Source: Jidongwangia harbinensis
Lineage (GTDB): Bacteria; Actinomycetota; Actinomycetes; Mycobacteriales; Micromonosporaceae
Direction of reading: 5' to 3'
Length of the DNA: 64,000 bases
Assembly (NCBI RefSeq): GCF_020216025.1
Contig: NZ_JAIWNC010000004.1
Span: 248,001 to 312,000, forward strand
Both the position numbers and the translations under genes were made by a program. This document shows positions 9,047 through 18,968 of the stretch, one piece after another. Numbering within the stretch: position 1 is the stretch's first letter; the number at the start of each line of letters is the position of its first letter. The notes below the pieces were generated by a model that searched no databases, had not been told where the DNA came from, and was given only the letters and a program-made list of their open reading frames with translations.

Positions 9047-10402
9047 ATGATCAGCCCTGGAGTGACCCTCGGCGGCCGGTACCGCCTGGACGAGCGGATC
9101 GCCGGCGGCGGCATGGGTGACGTGTGGCGCGGCACCGACGAGGTGCTGGGCCGGACCGTCGCGGTCAAGATCCTGCTGCCCGCGCTCCTGGACGAGCCCG
9201 GCTTCGCCGAGCGGTTCCGCGGCGAGGCGCGCACCATGGCCACCATCAACCACCCCGGCGTGGTGGACGTCTACGACTACGGCAGCGACAAGCAGCTGGC
9301 CTTCCTGGTCATGGAGTACGTCGAGGGCGACGCGCTGTCCCGCACCCTGAGCCGGGTCGGCCGGCTCACCCCGGCGCGGACCATGGCGCTGGTCGCCCAG
9401 GCGGCCGACGCGCTGCAGGCCGCGCATGCGAACGGCATCGTGCACCGCGACGTCAAACCCGGCAATCTTCTGGTACGCCCGAACGGCACGCTGGTGCTCA
9501 CCGACTTCGGCATCGCCCGTTCCGCCATGGTCGGGCAGCTCACCGTGGCCGGCTCGGTGCTCGGCACCGCCTCGTACATCTCGCCCGAGCAGGCGTCCGG
9601 TGCGGTGGCCACGCCCGCCTCCGACGTGTATGCGCTGGGCGTGGTGGCGTACCAGTGCCTGTCCGGACACCGGCCGTTCGACGGCGCCACGCCGCTCGAG
9701 ATCGCCATGAAGCACGTGCGCGAGGCGGCCCGCCCGCTGCCCGGCGACATCCCGCCCCCGGTCCGGGCCATCGTGGAACGCGCCATGGCCAAGGACCCGA
9801 CGTCGCGCTGGCCCACCGCGGCGGCGATGGCCGGGGTGGCCCGGCAGGCGGCGTCGTCGTTGACCACGTCCGTACAGCAGCCGGTGGTGAACGGTGCGCA
9901 GTTGAACCGGCCGCACTCCGGTGGCCCCACGATGAACCGGCCGCACCCGGCCGCGCCCGCCTCCGGGCCGCCCGGCCACCCGGCCGCCGGTCAGGCCCGG
10001 CCGCCGTACCCGCCGGTGCCGCGACCGGTCTCCGGCGGACAGGCCCGCGGCGCGGCGTCCGTGCCGCCGGCCCAGCAGCAGCAGCCGTACCGGCACCCGT
10101 CGGCGCCGCCGATGGGCGCCCAGCCGATGGTGCAGCAGCCGGTGCCCGGCAAACCGGAGAGTTCCGGCGGCCGGCAGGTGCTCATCGTCCTCGCGGTCGT
10201 CCTCGCACTCCTGGTCCTGCTGTGTGCGGGTGTGATCTCGTTCCTGTTGAAGCAGAGTGACACGACTGCGCTCGGCTCTTCTCCGGCACGAGCCACGGGC
10301 GTGGTCGACGAGGGAACGTCGGCGGCGTCGTACCGTCTTAGAAAGCAGGTTGGCGCACCGCGCTACCCGGACCGGACGAGCGAAGGACGACAGACGCTAT
10401 GA
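9047..10402 (+). CDS. pknA: Serine/threonine protein kinase PknA
   Basis: A 451-residue receptor-like kinase. The N-terminal kinase domain (about 10-270) has a GGGMGDVW glycine loop, K41 in VAVK, HRDVKPGN with catalytic D135, a DFG motif and an SPEQASG segment. A Pro/Gln-rich linker, one transmembrane helix (VLIVLAVVLALLVLLCAGVISFLL) and a short extracellular tail without PASTA domains follow. In relatives PknA phosphorylates division and wall-synthesis proteins with PknB. Its stop overlaps the pknB ATG (ATGA). Confidence 0.94.
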   Translation: MISPGVTLGGRYRLDERIAGGGMGDVWRGTDEVLGRTVAVKILLPALLDEPGFAERFRGEARTMATINHPGVVDVYDYGSDKQLAFLVMEYVEGDALSRTLSRVGRLTPARTMALVAQAADALQAAHANGIVHRDVKPGNLLVRPNGTLVLTDFGIARSAMVGQLTVAGSVLGTASYISPEQASGAVATPASDVYALGVVAYQCLSGHRPFDGATPLEIAMKHVREAARPLPGDIPPPVRAIVERAMAKDPTSRWPTAAAMAGVARQAASSLTTSVQQPVVNGAQLNRPHSGGPTMNRPHPAAPASGPPGHPAAGQARPPYPPVPRPVSGGQARGAASVPPAQQQQPYRHPSAPPMGAQPMVQQPVPGKPESSGGRQVLIVLAVVLALLVLLCAGVISFLLKQSDTTALGSSPARATGVVDEGTSAASYRLRKQVGAPRYPDRTSEGRQTL

Positions 10403-12213
10403 CGGCGCAGGCCCGCCTGCTCGGAGGCAGGTACCAGGTCGGCGAGCTCCTGGGCTACGGCGGCATGGCCGAGGTGCACCGGGGGCGCGACCTTCGACTC
10501 GGCCGCGACGTGGCGATCAAGATGCTGCGGACCGATCTCGCCCGCGACGCCACGTTCCAGGAGCGGTTCCGCCGCGAGGCGCAGAACTCCGCGGCGCTCA
10601 ACCACCCGGCCATCGTCGCGGTGTACGACACCGGCGAAGAGGTGTCGGCGGCCGGTGAGAAGCAGCCGTTCATCGTCATGGAGTTCGTCAACGGCCGCAC
10701 CCTCAAGGAGGTGCTCGCCGCCGAACAGCGCATCCAGCCACGTCGCGCGCTGGAGATCATCGCGGACATCTGCGCAGCCCTGGAGTTCAGCCACCGGCAC
10801 GGCATCATCCACCGGGACATCAAGCCCGGCAACGTGATGATCACCCAGAACGGCCAGGTCAAGGTGATGGACTTCGGCATCGCGCGGGCGCTGGCCAGCG
10901 GTGCCACCACCATGACACAGACCAGCGCGGTCATCGGTACGGCCCAGTACCTCTCCCCGGAGCAGGCGCGCGGCGAGTCCGTCGACGCCCGCTCGGACGT
11001 CTACGCCGCCGGCTGTGTGCTGTTCGAGCTGCTCGTCGGGCACCCGCCGTTCGTCGGTGACAGCCCGGTCAGCGTGGCCTACCAGCACGTCCGGGAGGAC
11101 CCGCGCTCCCCGAGTTCGATCAACCGTGAGGTGCCGCCGGACGTCGACGCCATCGTGCTGAAGGCGCTGGCGAAGAACCCGCTGAACCGCTACCAGAGTG
11201 CGCAGGAGATGCGCGCCGACGCGCTGCGCGCGGTGGCCGGGCGCCCGGTCATGGCCACGCCGGTGATGAGCGAGGCCGAGACCATCGCGATGTCCGGGCC
11301 GGGGTCGCGTCAGCCGATGGCCGCCACCACGATCACCCGCCCGGTGTCCGGTGGCCCGCCGCCTCCTCCGCCGGAACGTAAGTCGTCGTCCTGGGTGCTC
11401 GCCGTGCTGGCCGCGCTCGGCGTCCTGGCCGTGGTGGCGCTCGGGGTCGGGCTGGCGCTCTCCCGCGGCGGTGACGAAGAGCCCACGACGCCGCCGGTCC
11501 AGACGGTGGCGATGCCCAAGATCACCGAGTTGACCGCGGAAGAGGCGCGGGACCGGCTGGGCGAGCTGAAGCTCACCAACGTCGACGCCGGCGAGCCGGT
11601 CGAGGACGAGGACTGCCCGGACCCGCCCACCGTGGCCAAGCAGAGCCCGGCGCCGAACACCCAGATCCCGATCGAGCAGCAGGTGTCGTACCAGCTGTGC
11701 CGGGGCCCGAAGCTGGTGCGCGTGCCGTCCGACCTGGAAGGCAGCACCGAGCAGGCGGCCCGGCAGGCGCTGGAGGCCGTCGGCCTGAAGGTGAGCGTCG
11801 ACCCGGTGGACAGCGACCGGCCGGCCGGCCAGGTGCTTGAGGTGGAGAAGGCCGGTGAGCAGGTCGAACCGGACGAGACCATCACCGTGAAGACGTCGCG
11901 CGGCAACCTGGTCGAGGTGCCTGACGTTTCTGGCCGAACGGAGGAGGCTGCTAAGGCGATCCTCAGTGAACGCGACTTCAACGTCAGCGTCGTGGGGGTT
12001 CAGCGTGAGGACGGCGTTGTCGGCAACGTGGTAGACCAGAACCCGGCAGGGGGCGAGAAGCGGAAGCGCGGAGCGAAGATCACCATTACTGTGATTGCGG
12101 AGCCCGATCCGGATCCCGACAACACCGGCGATCCGGACCCCACCGGAACCACTACGCCACCTGACGGCGGCGCCGGATCTGAGGGCAGCATCGGCAGCGT
12201 GCTGGGCGGCTAG
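10399..12213 (+). CDS. pknB: Serine/threonine protein kinase PknB with three PASTA domains
   Basis: A 604-residue kinase with K41 in VAIK, HRDIKPGN with D140, a DFG motif, and an activation loop TMTQTSAVIGT that keeps the TxT pair phosphorylated in mycobacterial PknB. After the transmembrane helix (VLAVLAALGVLAVVALGVGLAL) come three PASTA repeats that bind muropeptides or lipid II, then an Asp/Pro/Gly-rich tail. The mycobacterial protein has four repeats, so this one is shorter. It is the last gene of the operon. Confidence 0.95.
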   Translation: MTAQARLLGGRYQVGELLGYGGMAEVHRGRDLRLGRDVAIKMLRTDLARDATFQERFRREAQNSAALNHPAIVAVYDTGEEVSAAGEKQPFIVMEFVNGRTLKEVLAAEQRIQPRRALEIIADICAALEFSHRHGIIHRDIKPGNVMITQNGQVKVMDFGIARALASGATTMTQTSAVIGTAQYLSPEQARGESVDARSDVYAAGCVLFELLVGHPPFVGDSPVSVAYQHVREDPRSPSSINREVPPDVDAIVLKALAKNPLNRYQSAQEMRADALRAVAGRPVMATPVMSEAETIAMSGPGSRQPMAATTITRPVSGGPPPPPPERKSSSWVLAVLAALGVLAVVALGVGLALSRGGDEEPTTPPVQTVAMPKITELTAEEARDRLGELKLTNVDAGEPVEDEDCPDPPTVAKQSPAPNTQIPIEQQVSYQLCRGPKLVRVPSDLEGSTEQAARQALEAVGLKVSVDPVDSDRPAGQVLEVEKAGEQVEPDETITVKTSRGNLVEVPDVSGRTEEAAKAILSERDFNVSVVGVQREDGVVGNVVDQNPAGGEKRKRGAKITITVIAEPDPDPDNTGDPDPTGTTTPPDGGAGSEGSIGSVLGG

Positions 12214-12477
12214 CTGGGCAAAGCGTTTATCGCTAGGTCGGGCGGCGTCGCTAGACAGACTGTTGGTGGGCAGTGCGTCTACTCTTGAGTCGATTGCGAG
12301 ACAGGGTCGATGCCCCCAATACAACCGTCTACCCTGGAGCTGGCTGAGCTTTAGTGGTGTTGCCGCGTGTCTAGTGTCCTGGGTGCGCGCACTGAGCGGT
12401 GGGTGCTGCGTTGTAGTTTCTTGGTGATCTGTTCCCCGAGCCAGGGCTAGACCAGGTTCAGTCACGACGAGCTGGTC
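12214..12477. other. Gap after pknB
   Basis: No gene, convincing terminator hairpin or RNA was recognised between the pknB stop and the IS630 remnant. Base composition falls below that of the operon, consistent with inserted DNA nearby. Confidence 0.5.
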
Positions 12478-12740
12478 GGGTGAAGTGCAGGACGAAGCGT
12501 GGGTGCGCGGCGAGTCAGCGTTTGATGGCTGGGGTTTTGTGGGTGGAGGCGTTGTCCAGCACTACGTGCACGTCCAGGCGTGCGGGGACTTCACGGTCGA
12601 GGGTCTGCAGCAACTTCTTGAACTCGATCGCCCGGTGCCGGGCATGCAGACTGCCGATGACTTTGCCGGTGGTCAGGTTCAGGGCAGCGTAGAGGCTGGA
12701 GGTGCCGGCGCGGACGTAGTTCGTGGCTGGCGCGGGGGTG
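12478..12740 (-). pseudogene. IS630-family transposase remnant
   Basis: Minus-strand translation gives a central-to-late IS630 transposase segment: NYVRAGTSSLYAALN, TGKVIGSLHARHR and VHVVLDNASTHKTP, which carries the second DDE aspartate. The frame then meets a TGA at 12517 where the family normally has Trp, and after it continues as LAAHPRFVLHFT before homology ends near 12478. The N-terminal half is missing; the copy abuts the IS110 element. It is therefore a dead fragment truncated at both ends. Confidence 0.8.
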
Positions 12741-14071
12741 TCCCTATGGTTTCTGTCAAGCAGCCAACGCGAGCTTTTCTGCTGGTTTACGCTGGTAAGG
12801 CGTATGGGTGCGGAGCATGGCGTGCAGGACGTCGACGCGGCGGCGGGCGAGGCAGATGAGGGCTGCGTTGTGTTTCTTGCCTTCGGCTCTCTTGCGGTCG
12901 TAGTAGGCCCTGCTGGCCGGGTCGGCCAACGCTGCGAACGCGGACAGGAAGAACGCGCGTTTGAACTGCTTGTTGCCGCCTTTGGGCGGGTGCTCACCTC
13001 GGATGCTGGTGCCGGAACGGCGGGTGACCGGTGCCAGCCCGGCGTAGGCGGCCAGGTGACCGGAGGTCGGGAACGAGGCGATGTCGCCGACTTCGAGCAG
13101 GATCCGGGCCGCGGTCCTGACCCCGACGCCGGGCATCGAGATCAGGATCGGGGAAAGAGGGTGAGCATCAAGCATCCCTTCGACCTGCTCAGCGATCTGT
13201 TCGCGCTGTCTCAGCAGGTCACGTAGGCTGTCCGCCAAGCGAGGCAGGATGGTCTCGGCCGCAGTGGTGCCGGGAACGACCACGGTCTGAGCGTCCAACG
13301 CCGTGAAGATCTGCTCAACAAGGCGAGCACCCATGCGCGGCGCCTGGGGCTTGACGAGCTCGGCCAGCTTTGACCGGCCGGCCTTGCGCAGCCCGGCCGG
13401 GCCCCCGCATCGCGACTACAGCTCCAGTACGGCGGCGTGCTGCACCTTTCGGGCCCAGCACGCGCTCCAACGGCGGGTGGATCTGGGTGAGCAGGCCGCG
13501 GATGCGGTTGGCGATGCGGGTGACCTCGCCGGCCAGGTCGTCGTCGTATCCGACCAGGACTTCCAGCTCGGCGAGGGTGTCGTCGCCGGCGTCGACCCGG
13601 CGCAGCGTCTGCGGCAGGGTCCGCGCGGCGTCGGCGATCACGTAGGCGTCGCGGGCGTCGGTGTTGGCGGTGCCAGGGTGCAGGTCAGCGAGCCGGCGCA
13701 TGACCAGGCCGGGCAGGTAGCCGACCTGGTGCCCGCAGGCGCGGGCGACCGCGACCGGCAGGGCGCCGATCGAGGCGGGCTGGTCGACCACGGCCAGGAT
13801 CCGGCCGTGCCGGCCGAGCTTGTCGAACAGTTTCCGCAGCCCGGCCTCAGTGTTCGGCAACGCCGCGTCGTGCAGCCGCTTGCCCGCCGGATCCAGCGCG
13901 ATCGCGTGGTGATCGGTCTTGCCGACGTCCAAGCCCAGGAACACGCCGTACTCGTCGTGCACGTCTCGCCTCCCCATGGTCCATCATCGGCTCGGCCGCT
14001 GGTCAGAGCGTCGGACTGCCGGCAGCCACGTTACGGAGAGACCTACCCGAGGGGTGGCCGGGTCCCTATCA
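12740..14071 (-). mobile_element. IS110-family insertion sequence, decayed
   Basis: About 1.33 kb carrying a minus-strand IS110-type transposase gene. The same octamer GTCCCTAT occurs at 12740-12747 and 14064-14071, just outside the gene on each side, and is the best candidate for the element boundaries or core repeat. IS110 elements normally lack terminal inverted repeats, and none is seen. One end is fused to the IS630 remnant, so insertion was probably into or beside that older element. Confidence 0.6.
12756..13962 (-). pseudogene. IS110-family transposase, frameshift plus stop
   Basis: The first part (GTG at 13962 behind GGAGG, or ATG at 13977) encodes the RuvC-like DEDD domain, starting GVFLGLDVGKTDHHA. 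The second part encodes the Transposase_20 domain with MPGVGVRTAARIL, YAGLAPVTRRSG and GGNKQFKRAFF. The two lie in different frames. At about 13445-13449 one extra G is needed to explain the shift after LGPK, and in the continuing frame a TAG at 13418-13416 interrupts LEL*SRCGGPAGLRKAG. Two lesions make it inactive unless there are sequence errors. Confidence 0.85.
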
Positions 14072-14417
14072 GCGGTCCGCCGACGCCACTCGGCCCGGCG
14101 ACAACACCCCCCGGATCATGCGTACGACAGGGGCAGTAAGTCATACCGGACCGAGCGACCGAGCAGTCCCCGGCTGGGGACGATCAAAAAGGTAACGGGA
14201 CAGTCAGAACCCCGACTCGGCCAATAGTCAGCAATCTATGGACCCTTTACCACTCATCGACTAAAGTTTGCCTCGGCATACCGCCCGGCTGAGTTCGCCA
14301 GCTCCGATGCGGTCGGATGCCATCAGGCTGCGATAGCATTCAATTCGCTCTATCGGAAAGGAGTCGGAATCTGGTAAGTTCCCTTTCTAGAAGCTTTCCA
14401 GCGAGAAGGGGAATTAC
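14072..14417. other. Lower-GC intergenic stretch beside the IS elements
   Basis: About 345 bases without a recognisable gene. It is clearly more AT-rich than the flanking core genes and leads into a secreted-protein gene of similar composition. The downstream end carries AGAAGGGG, the ribosome-binding site of that gene. Confidence 0.5.
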
Positions 14418-14780
14418 GTGGCCAAGCTCCGATTTCTTTCTATGGCGGGCGCGTCTTTAACGTTGGTTGCCACAACACTTGCGCTTGGCGCTTCACCGGC
14501 CCAAGCGGCGCGGAGTCAGTGCACACTACAGGTGGGCTTGGGGGGTATGTGCACCTGGAGCGGTTTTGACTACTCGGGAACGTTCCGGGTCCTCTTCACT
14601 AACGGTACTCAAACCAATTGCGCACGCGACCTCCCAGCTTTTAAGTCGTATCAGAACCTTGCCGGGCGTAACATTCGGATCTATAGCGGAACTGCTTGTG
14701 GTGGCACCTATACAACCGTGCCGCCCAATCAATACTCCGGGAATTTCGACTTTACTGCCCGTAGTTCCCGGTGGGTTTGA
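14418..14780 (+). CDS. Small secreted protein, peptidase-inhibitor I36-like
   Basis: A 120-residue exported protein with signal peptide (MAKLRFLSMAGASLTLVATTLA, cleavage after SPAQA). The mature part has Cys residues, FDYSGTFRVLF and a final region with NLAGRNIRIYSG, TACGGTYTTVPP and YSGNFDF. This resembles the I36 inhibitor/gamma-crystallin-like secreted proteins common in actinomycetes; the assignment is by style only. GTG start behind AGAAGGGG. Its codon use is less GC-biased than that of neighbours and it sits beside insertion sequences, suggesting acquisition by transfer. Confidence 0.65.
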   Translation: MAKLRFLSMAGASLTLVATTLALGASPAQAARSQCTLQVGLGGMCTWSGFDYSGTFRVLFTNGTQTNCARDLPAFKSYQNLAGRNIRIYSGTACGGTYTTVPPNQYSGNFDFTARSSRWV

Positions 14781-14807
14781 TGAGTTGATTTAGGGTTGTC
14801 GTGGGGG

Positions 14808-14836
14808 CTGAAGGGCCGGCTGTGCGCGGCGCTTCA
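14808..14836 (-). terminator. Inverted repeat after the amidotransferase gene
   Basis: CTGAAGGGCCG and CGGCGCTTCAG form a stem about 90 bases past the minus-strand stop at 14925. It is a weak to moderate terminator candidate that could serve both convergent genes. Confidence 0.4.
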
Positions 14837-14924
14837 GTCTCCGTCCGTACCGGTGTAGCGCCTATGGTTCTTGGTGTCTACTGCACCGTCATGACATGGT
14901 CCTGTGGATCAACGCAGAGGACGA

Positions 14925-15575
14925 TCAGGCGGTGGCGAACGCGGTGCGGCGGCGGGCCTCCACCTCGGCGGCCAGTTCCGGTGCGCGTGTCAGCGCCTCG
15001 GGCAGGCCGCACGAGGCCAGCCAGTTCGCGAGCATGGTGTGGCCGCCCTCGGTGAGCACCGACTCGGGGTGGAACTGCACACCCTCGATCGGCAGGTCGC
15101 GGTGCCGCATCGCCATCACGATGCCGGACTCGGTGTGACCGGTGACCTCGATGTCGTCCGGCAACGTCTCCGGCAGCACGGTGAGCGAGTGGTACCGGGT
15201 CGCGGTGAACGGGTCCGGCAGCCCGGCCAGCACGCCGGCGCCCCGGTGGTGCACCTCGGAGGTCTTGCCGTGCAGCAGTTCCGGGGCGCGGGCCACGGTC
15301 GCCCCGAACGCCGCCCCGATCGCCTGATGCCCCAGGCACACCCCGAACATCGGCAGCCGGCCCGCGTACTCGGTGATGACGTCCATCATGATGCCGGCCC
15401 GTTCCGGCGTACCCGGACCGGGTGAAAGCAGGACCCCCGCCGCGCCGAAGCGGCCGACGTCGCCGACCGTGATCTCGTCGTTGCGCCGCACCTCGCACTC
15501 GGCGCCCAGCTGGCCGAGGTACTGGACTAGGTTGAACACGAACGAGTCGTAGTTGTCGATCACCAGGATGCGCAC
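14925..15575 (-). CDS. Anthranilate/aminodeoxychorismate synthase component II
   Basis: A 216-residue class I glutamine amidotransferase that releases ammonia from glutamine for chorismate amination (anthranilate for Trp or aminodeoxychorismate for folate). Diagnostic segments are DNYDSFVFNL, LSPGPGTPE, the nucleophile in GVCLGHQ (C80) and the HPES motif late in the protein. In mycobacteria the equivalent gene also sits beside pknB and is called trpG or pabA. No synthase large subunit is in the window, so it may be shared between pathways. A five-base gap separates it from the small membrane protein upstream. Confidence 0.92.
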   Translation of the reverse strand: MRILVIDNYDSFVFNLVQYLGQLGAECEVRRNDEITVGDVGRFGAAGVLLSPGPGTPERAGIMMDVITEYAGRLPMFGVCLGHQAIGAAFGATVARAPELLHGKTSEVHHRGAGVLAGLPDPFTATRYHSLTVLPETLPDDIEVTGHTESGIVMAMRHRDLPIEGVQFHPESVLTEGGHTMLANWLASCGLPEALTRAPELAAEVEARRRTAFATA

Positions 15576-15579
15576 GGCG

Positions 15580-15873
15580 TCACCTGTCCGGGGTGCTGGA
15601 GGGGTGTGGTTCGTTGGACTCCACGCTGTACGGGATCTCGTCCGGCGCGTTCTCCTCGCCCGGAAGCACGGCGTCCGGGTTCTGCCCCGGCGGCCCGCCC
15701 TGCTCGACGCCGGTCTCCGTGCCCACCTGCACGTCGTCGAACGGCAACAGCGGCGTGGCCCACGGGAAGATCACGAACCACAGCAGGGCGCCCAGGGCGC
15801 CGGCCAGCACGATCGAGCCGGTCAGCTTGCCGGGGAAGCCGAACGGGAGCTTGCGCCAGATCCAGGCGTACAT
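15580..15873 (-). CDS. Small single-pass membrane protein
   Basis: A 97-residue protein with MYAWIWRKLPFGFPGKL, one transmembrane helix (about 19-39, IVLAGALGALLWFVIFPWA) and an acidic Pro/Gly/Glu-rich extracytoplasmic tail. No family is recognised. It lies five bases after the sortase and five before the amidotransferase, so it belongs to that minus-strand operon and may accompany the sortase at the membrane. Confidence 0.75.
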   Translation of the reverse strand: MYAWIWRKLPFGFPGKLTGSIVLAGALGALLWFVIFPWATPLLPFDDVQVGTETGVEQGGPPGQNPDAVLPGEENAPDEIPYSVESNEPHPSSTPDR

Positions 15874-15878
15874 CGGGG

Positions 15879-18800
15879 TCAGGCCTTCATCTCGGCCGGC
15901 ATGCCACCGTCCGGCGCGTTCTTGTCCCGCGGCGCGGTGTCGGTCAACTCGGCATGCACCACGAGCCGCTCGTAGTTGTTGAACTTCGGATTGCAGGTGG
16001 TCAGCGTGAGCATCGCCTTCTTCGCCTTCTGGCGCGGCTTGTTCGGCACCGCGGCGACCACCTCGACCGCGCTGGGCTGCACCACATGCACCCGGGTGAC
16101 CCGGTAGACGTACCACTTGTCGCGGGTCTCGACGCCGATCACGTCGCCGTCCTTCATCTCGTCCAGGCGCCAGAAGATCTTGCGGATCCGGTGCCCGGCC
16201 ACGGAGAAGTTGCCCACCTGACCCGGCAGCGCGGTGTCCGGGTAGTGCCCGGGCGCGTACCGGATGTCCTTGGGCGTGACGCCGTTGACGACCACCCACT
16301 GCTTGTCCAGCTTCGGGATGTACATCCGGCCCACCAGGTTCTTACCCGGAGCGGCCGGCGCCTTGGGCCCGGCGGCGCTGGGCGCCACGGTCGGATCCGC
16401 CCACTGCTGGGCGAGCGCATCGTCCAGGCTGTTCTGCTCGGCCTGCACCTTCGCCGAGTTGCCGAACACCTCGTACCCGGCGAACAGCAGCACGATGAGC
16501 CCAAAGGTGATCATCAGCTCGCCGGAGACGCGGACCGCTCCCCGGATGCGGGAGCCCAGCGTGGGACGGGTCAGTTCGGAATACACGCTCTTGTAGCCCT
16601 CGTCGGTCTGTTCCGGACGCAGCTTGACGACCTTCTCGCCACGCCGCGGCTTGACCTCTTCCTCGTCGAGATCCGGCAGTGGCCCGCCCGCGGACTGGGC
16701 GACGGCCGGGACCGCGGCGGCCCCGACGGCCACGTCCTCCCCGTCCGCCGCGGCCTTCTTGCCGGCGGCCCTGCCCGGCTCGGCGTGATCCGGGCCGGCG
16801 GTGACGGGTGGGTCGGCCGGGCGCACGGTGGGCAGCAGACCGGTCGGCACATCCGCGGTACGGATCACGGCGGTCGCGGACGGATCCTGCAGCGGTGTCG
16901 ACCACGGCCGTTGCTCCGGATGCGGTCCCGGTTCCGGCGTCTGTGGCCGGCTGGGGGGTTCGCCGAGGGCGGTGGGTGGCCGGGCCTCGCCGAACTGGTC
17001 CGATCCCGGGCTGAACTGGTCCGATCCCGGGCTGAACTGGTCCGATCCCGGGCTGAACTGGTCCGATCCCGGGCTGAACTGGTCCGATCCCGGGCTGAAC
17101 TGGTCCGATCCCGGGCTGAACGGTGCTGGTTCCGGGGATCGGCCGGTGCCGAACGGGTCTGGTCCCGGGGGTCGGCCGGTGGCGAACGGGTCTGGCTCCG
17201 GGGGCCGGCCGGTGGTCCGGGCCCTGCTCGTCGGGTCCGGTGCCGAGGGTCGGGTCGGTGGCACGCCGATGGCGGCGGATGGCCCTGCCGTGCCGAACGG
17301 ATCCGGCGCCTGCGTCCGGCTCCTCGGATCGCCGAAGGCGGCACGTGGTCCGGGGGCCGGCTCCGGGTCCCAGCCCTGCCCGCCCTGCGGAAGGTGAGCC
17401 AGGTCGCGCTGTTCCCGACGCACCGGTCCGGCCGAAGGCCGCTCCGGGAACGGCTGCCGGGGGCCGAACGACCCGGCCGCGTCGTCGTGGACGTGGCCGT
17501 TGCCCGCGACCTGGGAGCGGTTGACCTGCCAGTCGCTGGTTCGCGGGGTGGGCGTCGCGGGGCCGGACGGAGGTTCCGTCGGTGAAGGGGCCATGCCGGC
17601 GCGCGCGACGGCCGGCGTGGCCGGGCGGGTCACCGCTGGGGCGGCTGGTGGCGCGGCTGGGCCGGCCTGAGATGGCACGCCGGGGTAGCTCTGCCGGTAT
17701 GCGCCCGGTCGGTCCGGCGTGCCGGTGCCGGAGTGTGGTCCGGCGATCCCGGGGTGCGGTTCGGCCCTGCCGAGGTGTGGTGCGGGGCTGTCGGGGTGTG
17801 GTGCGGCCATTCCGGGGTGTGGTGCGGCGCTGCCTGGGTGCGGTGCGGCCATTCCGGGGTGTGGCGCGGCGCTGCCTGGGTGCGGTGCGGCGCTGCCGGG
17901 CTGGGGAAGGGCGGTGGGGCTCAGCGGCTGGGCGGTGGGGTTCAGCGGCTGGGCGGTGGGGTTCAGCGGAGGCATGGCGGCGCGGCGGCCAGGAGGGCTC
18001 ACGGCCCGGTTGCCGGGCTGCGAGCCGTCGGCCCAACCCACCGGCGGACGGGCTTCGTCTCGGCCCGTCGGCGCTGAATGGTCGGCCCGGCCCACCGGCG
18101 GGGGAAGGGTAGACCGATGAGGTGGCACGGCCGCGGCCCCGACCGGTGGCATTGCAGCACCTGCGGTAGGCGGCACCGCGGCACCTGCGGCCGGCGGCAT
18201 TGCGGAACCCGCGGCCGGCGGCACGGCGGAACCCGCGGCAGGCGGCACGGCGGAACCCGCGACAGGCGGCCTAGGGCTGCGCGCGCCAGGCGGCGTGGCC
18301 CCGCCCGCCTGAACCGCGTCTTCACCCATCGCGAAGAAGTCGAACTCCGACCCGGCATCGCCCGGGGCGGCCCGGCGGTCGCGCCCCACCCGCTCGTCGG
18401 GACGCGCAGACCCGGACGAACCTCCCGGCCTCCGCATCTCGCCCGCCCAGGGCGAGACCGGCCGGGAAACACCCGACGCGGGCCCTGAGGAGGCCGCAGA
18501 CGGATTAGATCCCACCCGACCGGGTGAACCCACCGGCAGAGACGACCCGTGACGACCCGGCGGAGGCTGAGGCGGCGAGACCGGCGGCGGCACCGGCGGC
18601 GGCGCAAAAGCCGAGACCGCCCCGGCCGAAGACTGCCCGAACTGGACCGGCCGAGCGGACCCCGGCTGGACCGGCGGAGCGGACCCAGGCTGGACCGGCG
18701 GAGCGGACCCAGGCTGGACCGGCTGAGCGGACCCCGGCTGGACCGGCTGAGACGACCCGGGCGGGACCGATCGAGGTGACCCCGGCTGCGGCGATTGGAG

Positions 18801-18968
18801 AGAGGACGCCGCGCCGCCCAGGCCGATCGGTGGGTCCAGCGGTCCACCAGGGACACCGTCCGGGGACGCGTCGCTGATGCGCGGGATGTAGGCGGTCTGC
18901 GCGTCGCCGTCGGGTGCTCGGTGCCGACCGGAATTGCGCGCGCTCTCCGGGGTCTCCGGGGGCACCAT
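15879..18968 (-). CDS. Class E sortase with a very long Pro-rich N-terminus
   Basis: A 1,029-residue protein. The C-terminal sortase domain has the transpeptidase triad: H926 in VAGHR, C992 in TLTTC and R1001 in YERLV. A transmembrane helix at about 818-837 precedes it. Residues 1-800 are low-complexity Pro/Gly/Ser/Ala sequence with several peptide repeats ([28 protein letters not shown]) that would lie in the cytoplasm. Class E enzymes attach pilins or surface proteins by an LAxTG-type signal. The ATG at 18968 overlaps the DUF881 stop; a GTG one codon earlier is equally possible. Most sortases are 200-350 residues, so this length is exceptional. Confidence 0.88.
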   Translation of the reverse strand: MVPPETPESARNSGRHRAPDGDAQTAYIPRISDASPDGVPGGPLDPPIGLGGAASSLQSPQPGSPRSVPPGSSQPVQPGSAQPVQPGSAPPVQPGSAPPVQPGSARPVQFGQSSAGAVSAFAPPPVPPPVSPPQPPPGRHGSSLPVGSPGRVGSNPSAASSGPASGVSRPVSPWAGEMRRPGGSSGSARPDERVGRDRRAAPGDAGSEFDFFAMGEDAVQAGGATPPGARSPRPPVAGSAVPPAAGSAVPPAAGSAMPPAAGAAVPPTAGAAMPPVGAAAVPPHRSTLPPPVGRADHSAPTGRDEARPPVGWADGSQPGNRAVSPPGRRAAMPPLNPTAQPLNPTAQPLSPTALPQPGSAAPHPGSAAPHPGMAAPHPGSAAPHPGMAAPHPDSPAPHLGRAEPHPGIAGPHSGTGTPDRPGAYRQSYPGVPSQAGPAAPPAAPAVTRPATPAVARAGMAPSPTEPPSGPATPTPRTSDWQVNRSQVAGNGHVHDDAAGSFGPRQPFPERPSAGPVRREQRDLAHLPQGGQGWDPEPAPGPRAAFGDPRSRTQAPDPFGTAGPSAAIGVPPTRPSAPDPTSRARTTGRPPEPDPFATGRPPGPDPFGTGRSPEPAPFSPGSDQFSPGSDQFSPGSDQFSPGSDQFSPGSDQFSPGSDQFGEARPPTALGEPPSRPQTPEPGPHPEQRPWSTPLQDPSATAVIRTADVPTGLLPTVRPADPPVTAGPDHAEPGRAAGKKAAADGEDVAVGAAAVPAVAQSAGGPLPDLDEEEVKPRRGEKVVKLRPEQTDEGYKSVYSELTRPTLGSRIRGAVRVSGELMITFGLIVLLFAGYEVFGNSAKVQAEQNSLDDALAQQWADPTVAPSAAGPKAPAAPGKNLVGRMYIPKLDKQWVVVNGVTPKDIRYAPGHYPDTALPGQVGNFSVAGHRIRKIFWRLDEMKDGDVIGVETRDKWYVYRVTRVHVVQPSAVEVVAAVPNKPRQKAKKAMLTLTTCNPKFNNYERLVVHAELTDTAPRDKNAPDGGMPAEMKA
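16993..17118. repeat. Six perfect 21-bp tandem repeats within the sortase gene
   Basis: The unit AACTGGTCCGATCCCGGGCTG recurs every 21 bases and encodes the heptapeptide FSPGSDQ on the minus strand. The near-identity of copies, including third positions, implies recent expansion by slippage or recombination. Confidence 0.95.

Noticed and set aside
5975..9249. Long minus-strand frames antisense to rodA and pbpA
   Set aside because: They mirror real coding genes with full motif sets; composition is typical of antisense frames in GC-rich DNA.
16993..17118. CRISPR-like array
   Set aside because: The 21-bp repeats are contiguous without spacers and keep the sortase reading frame.
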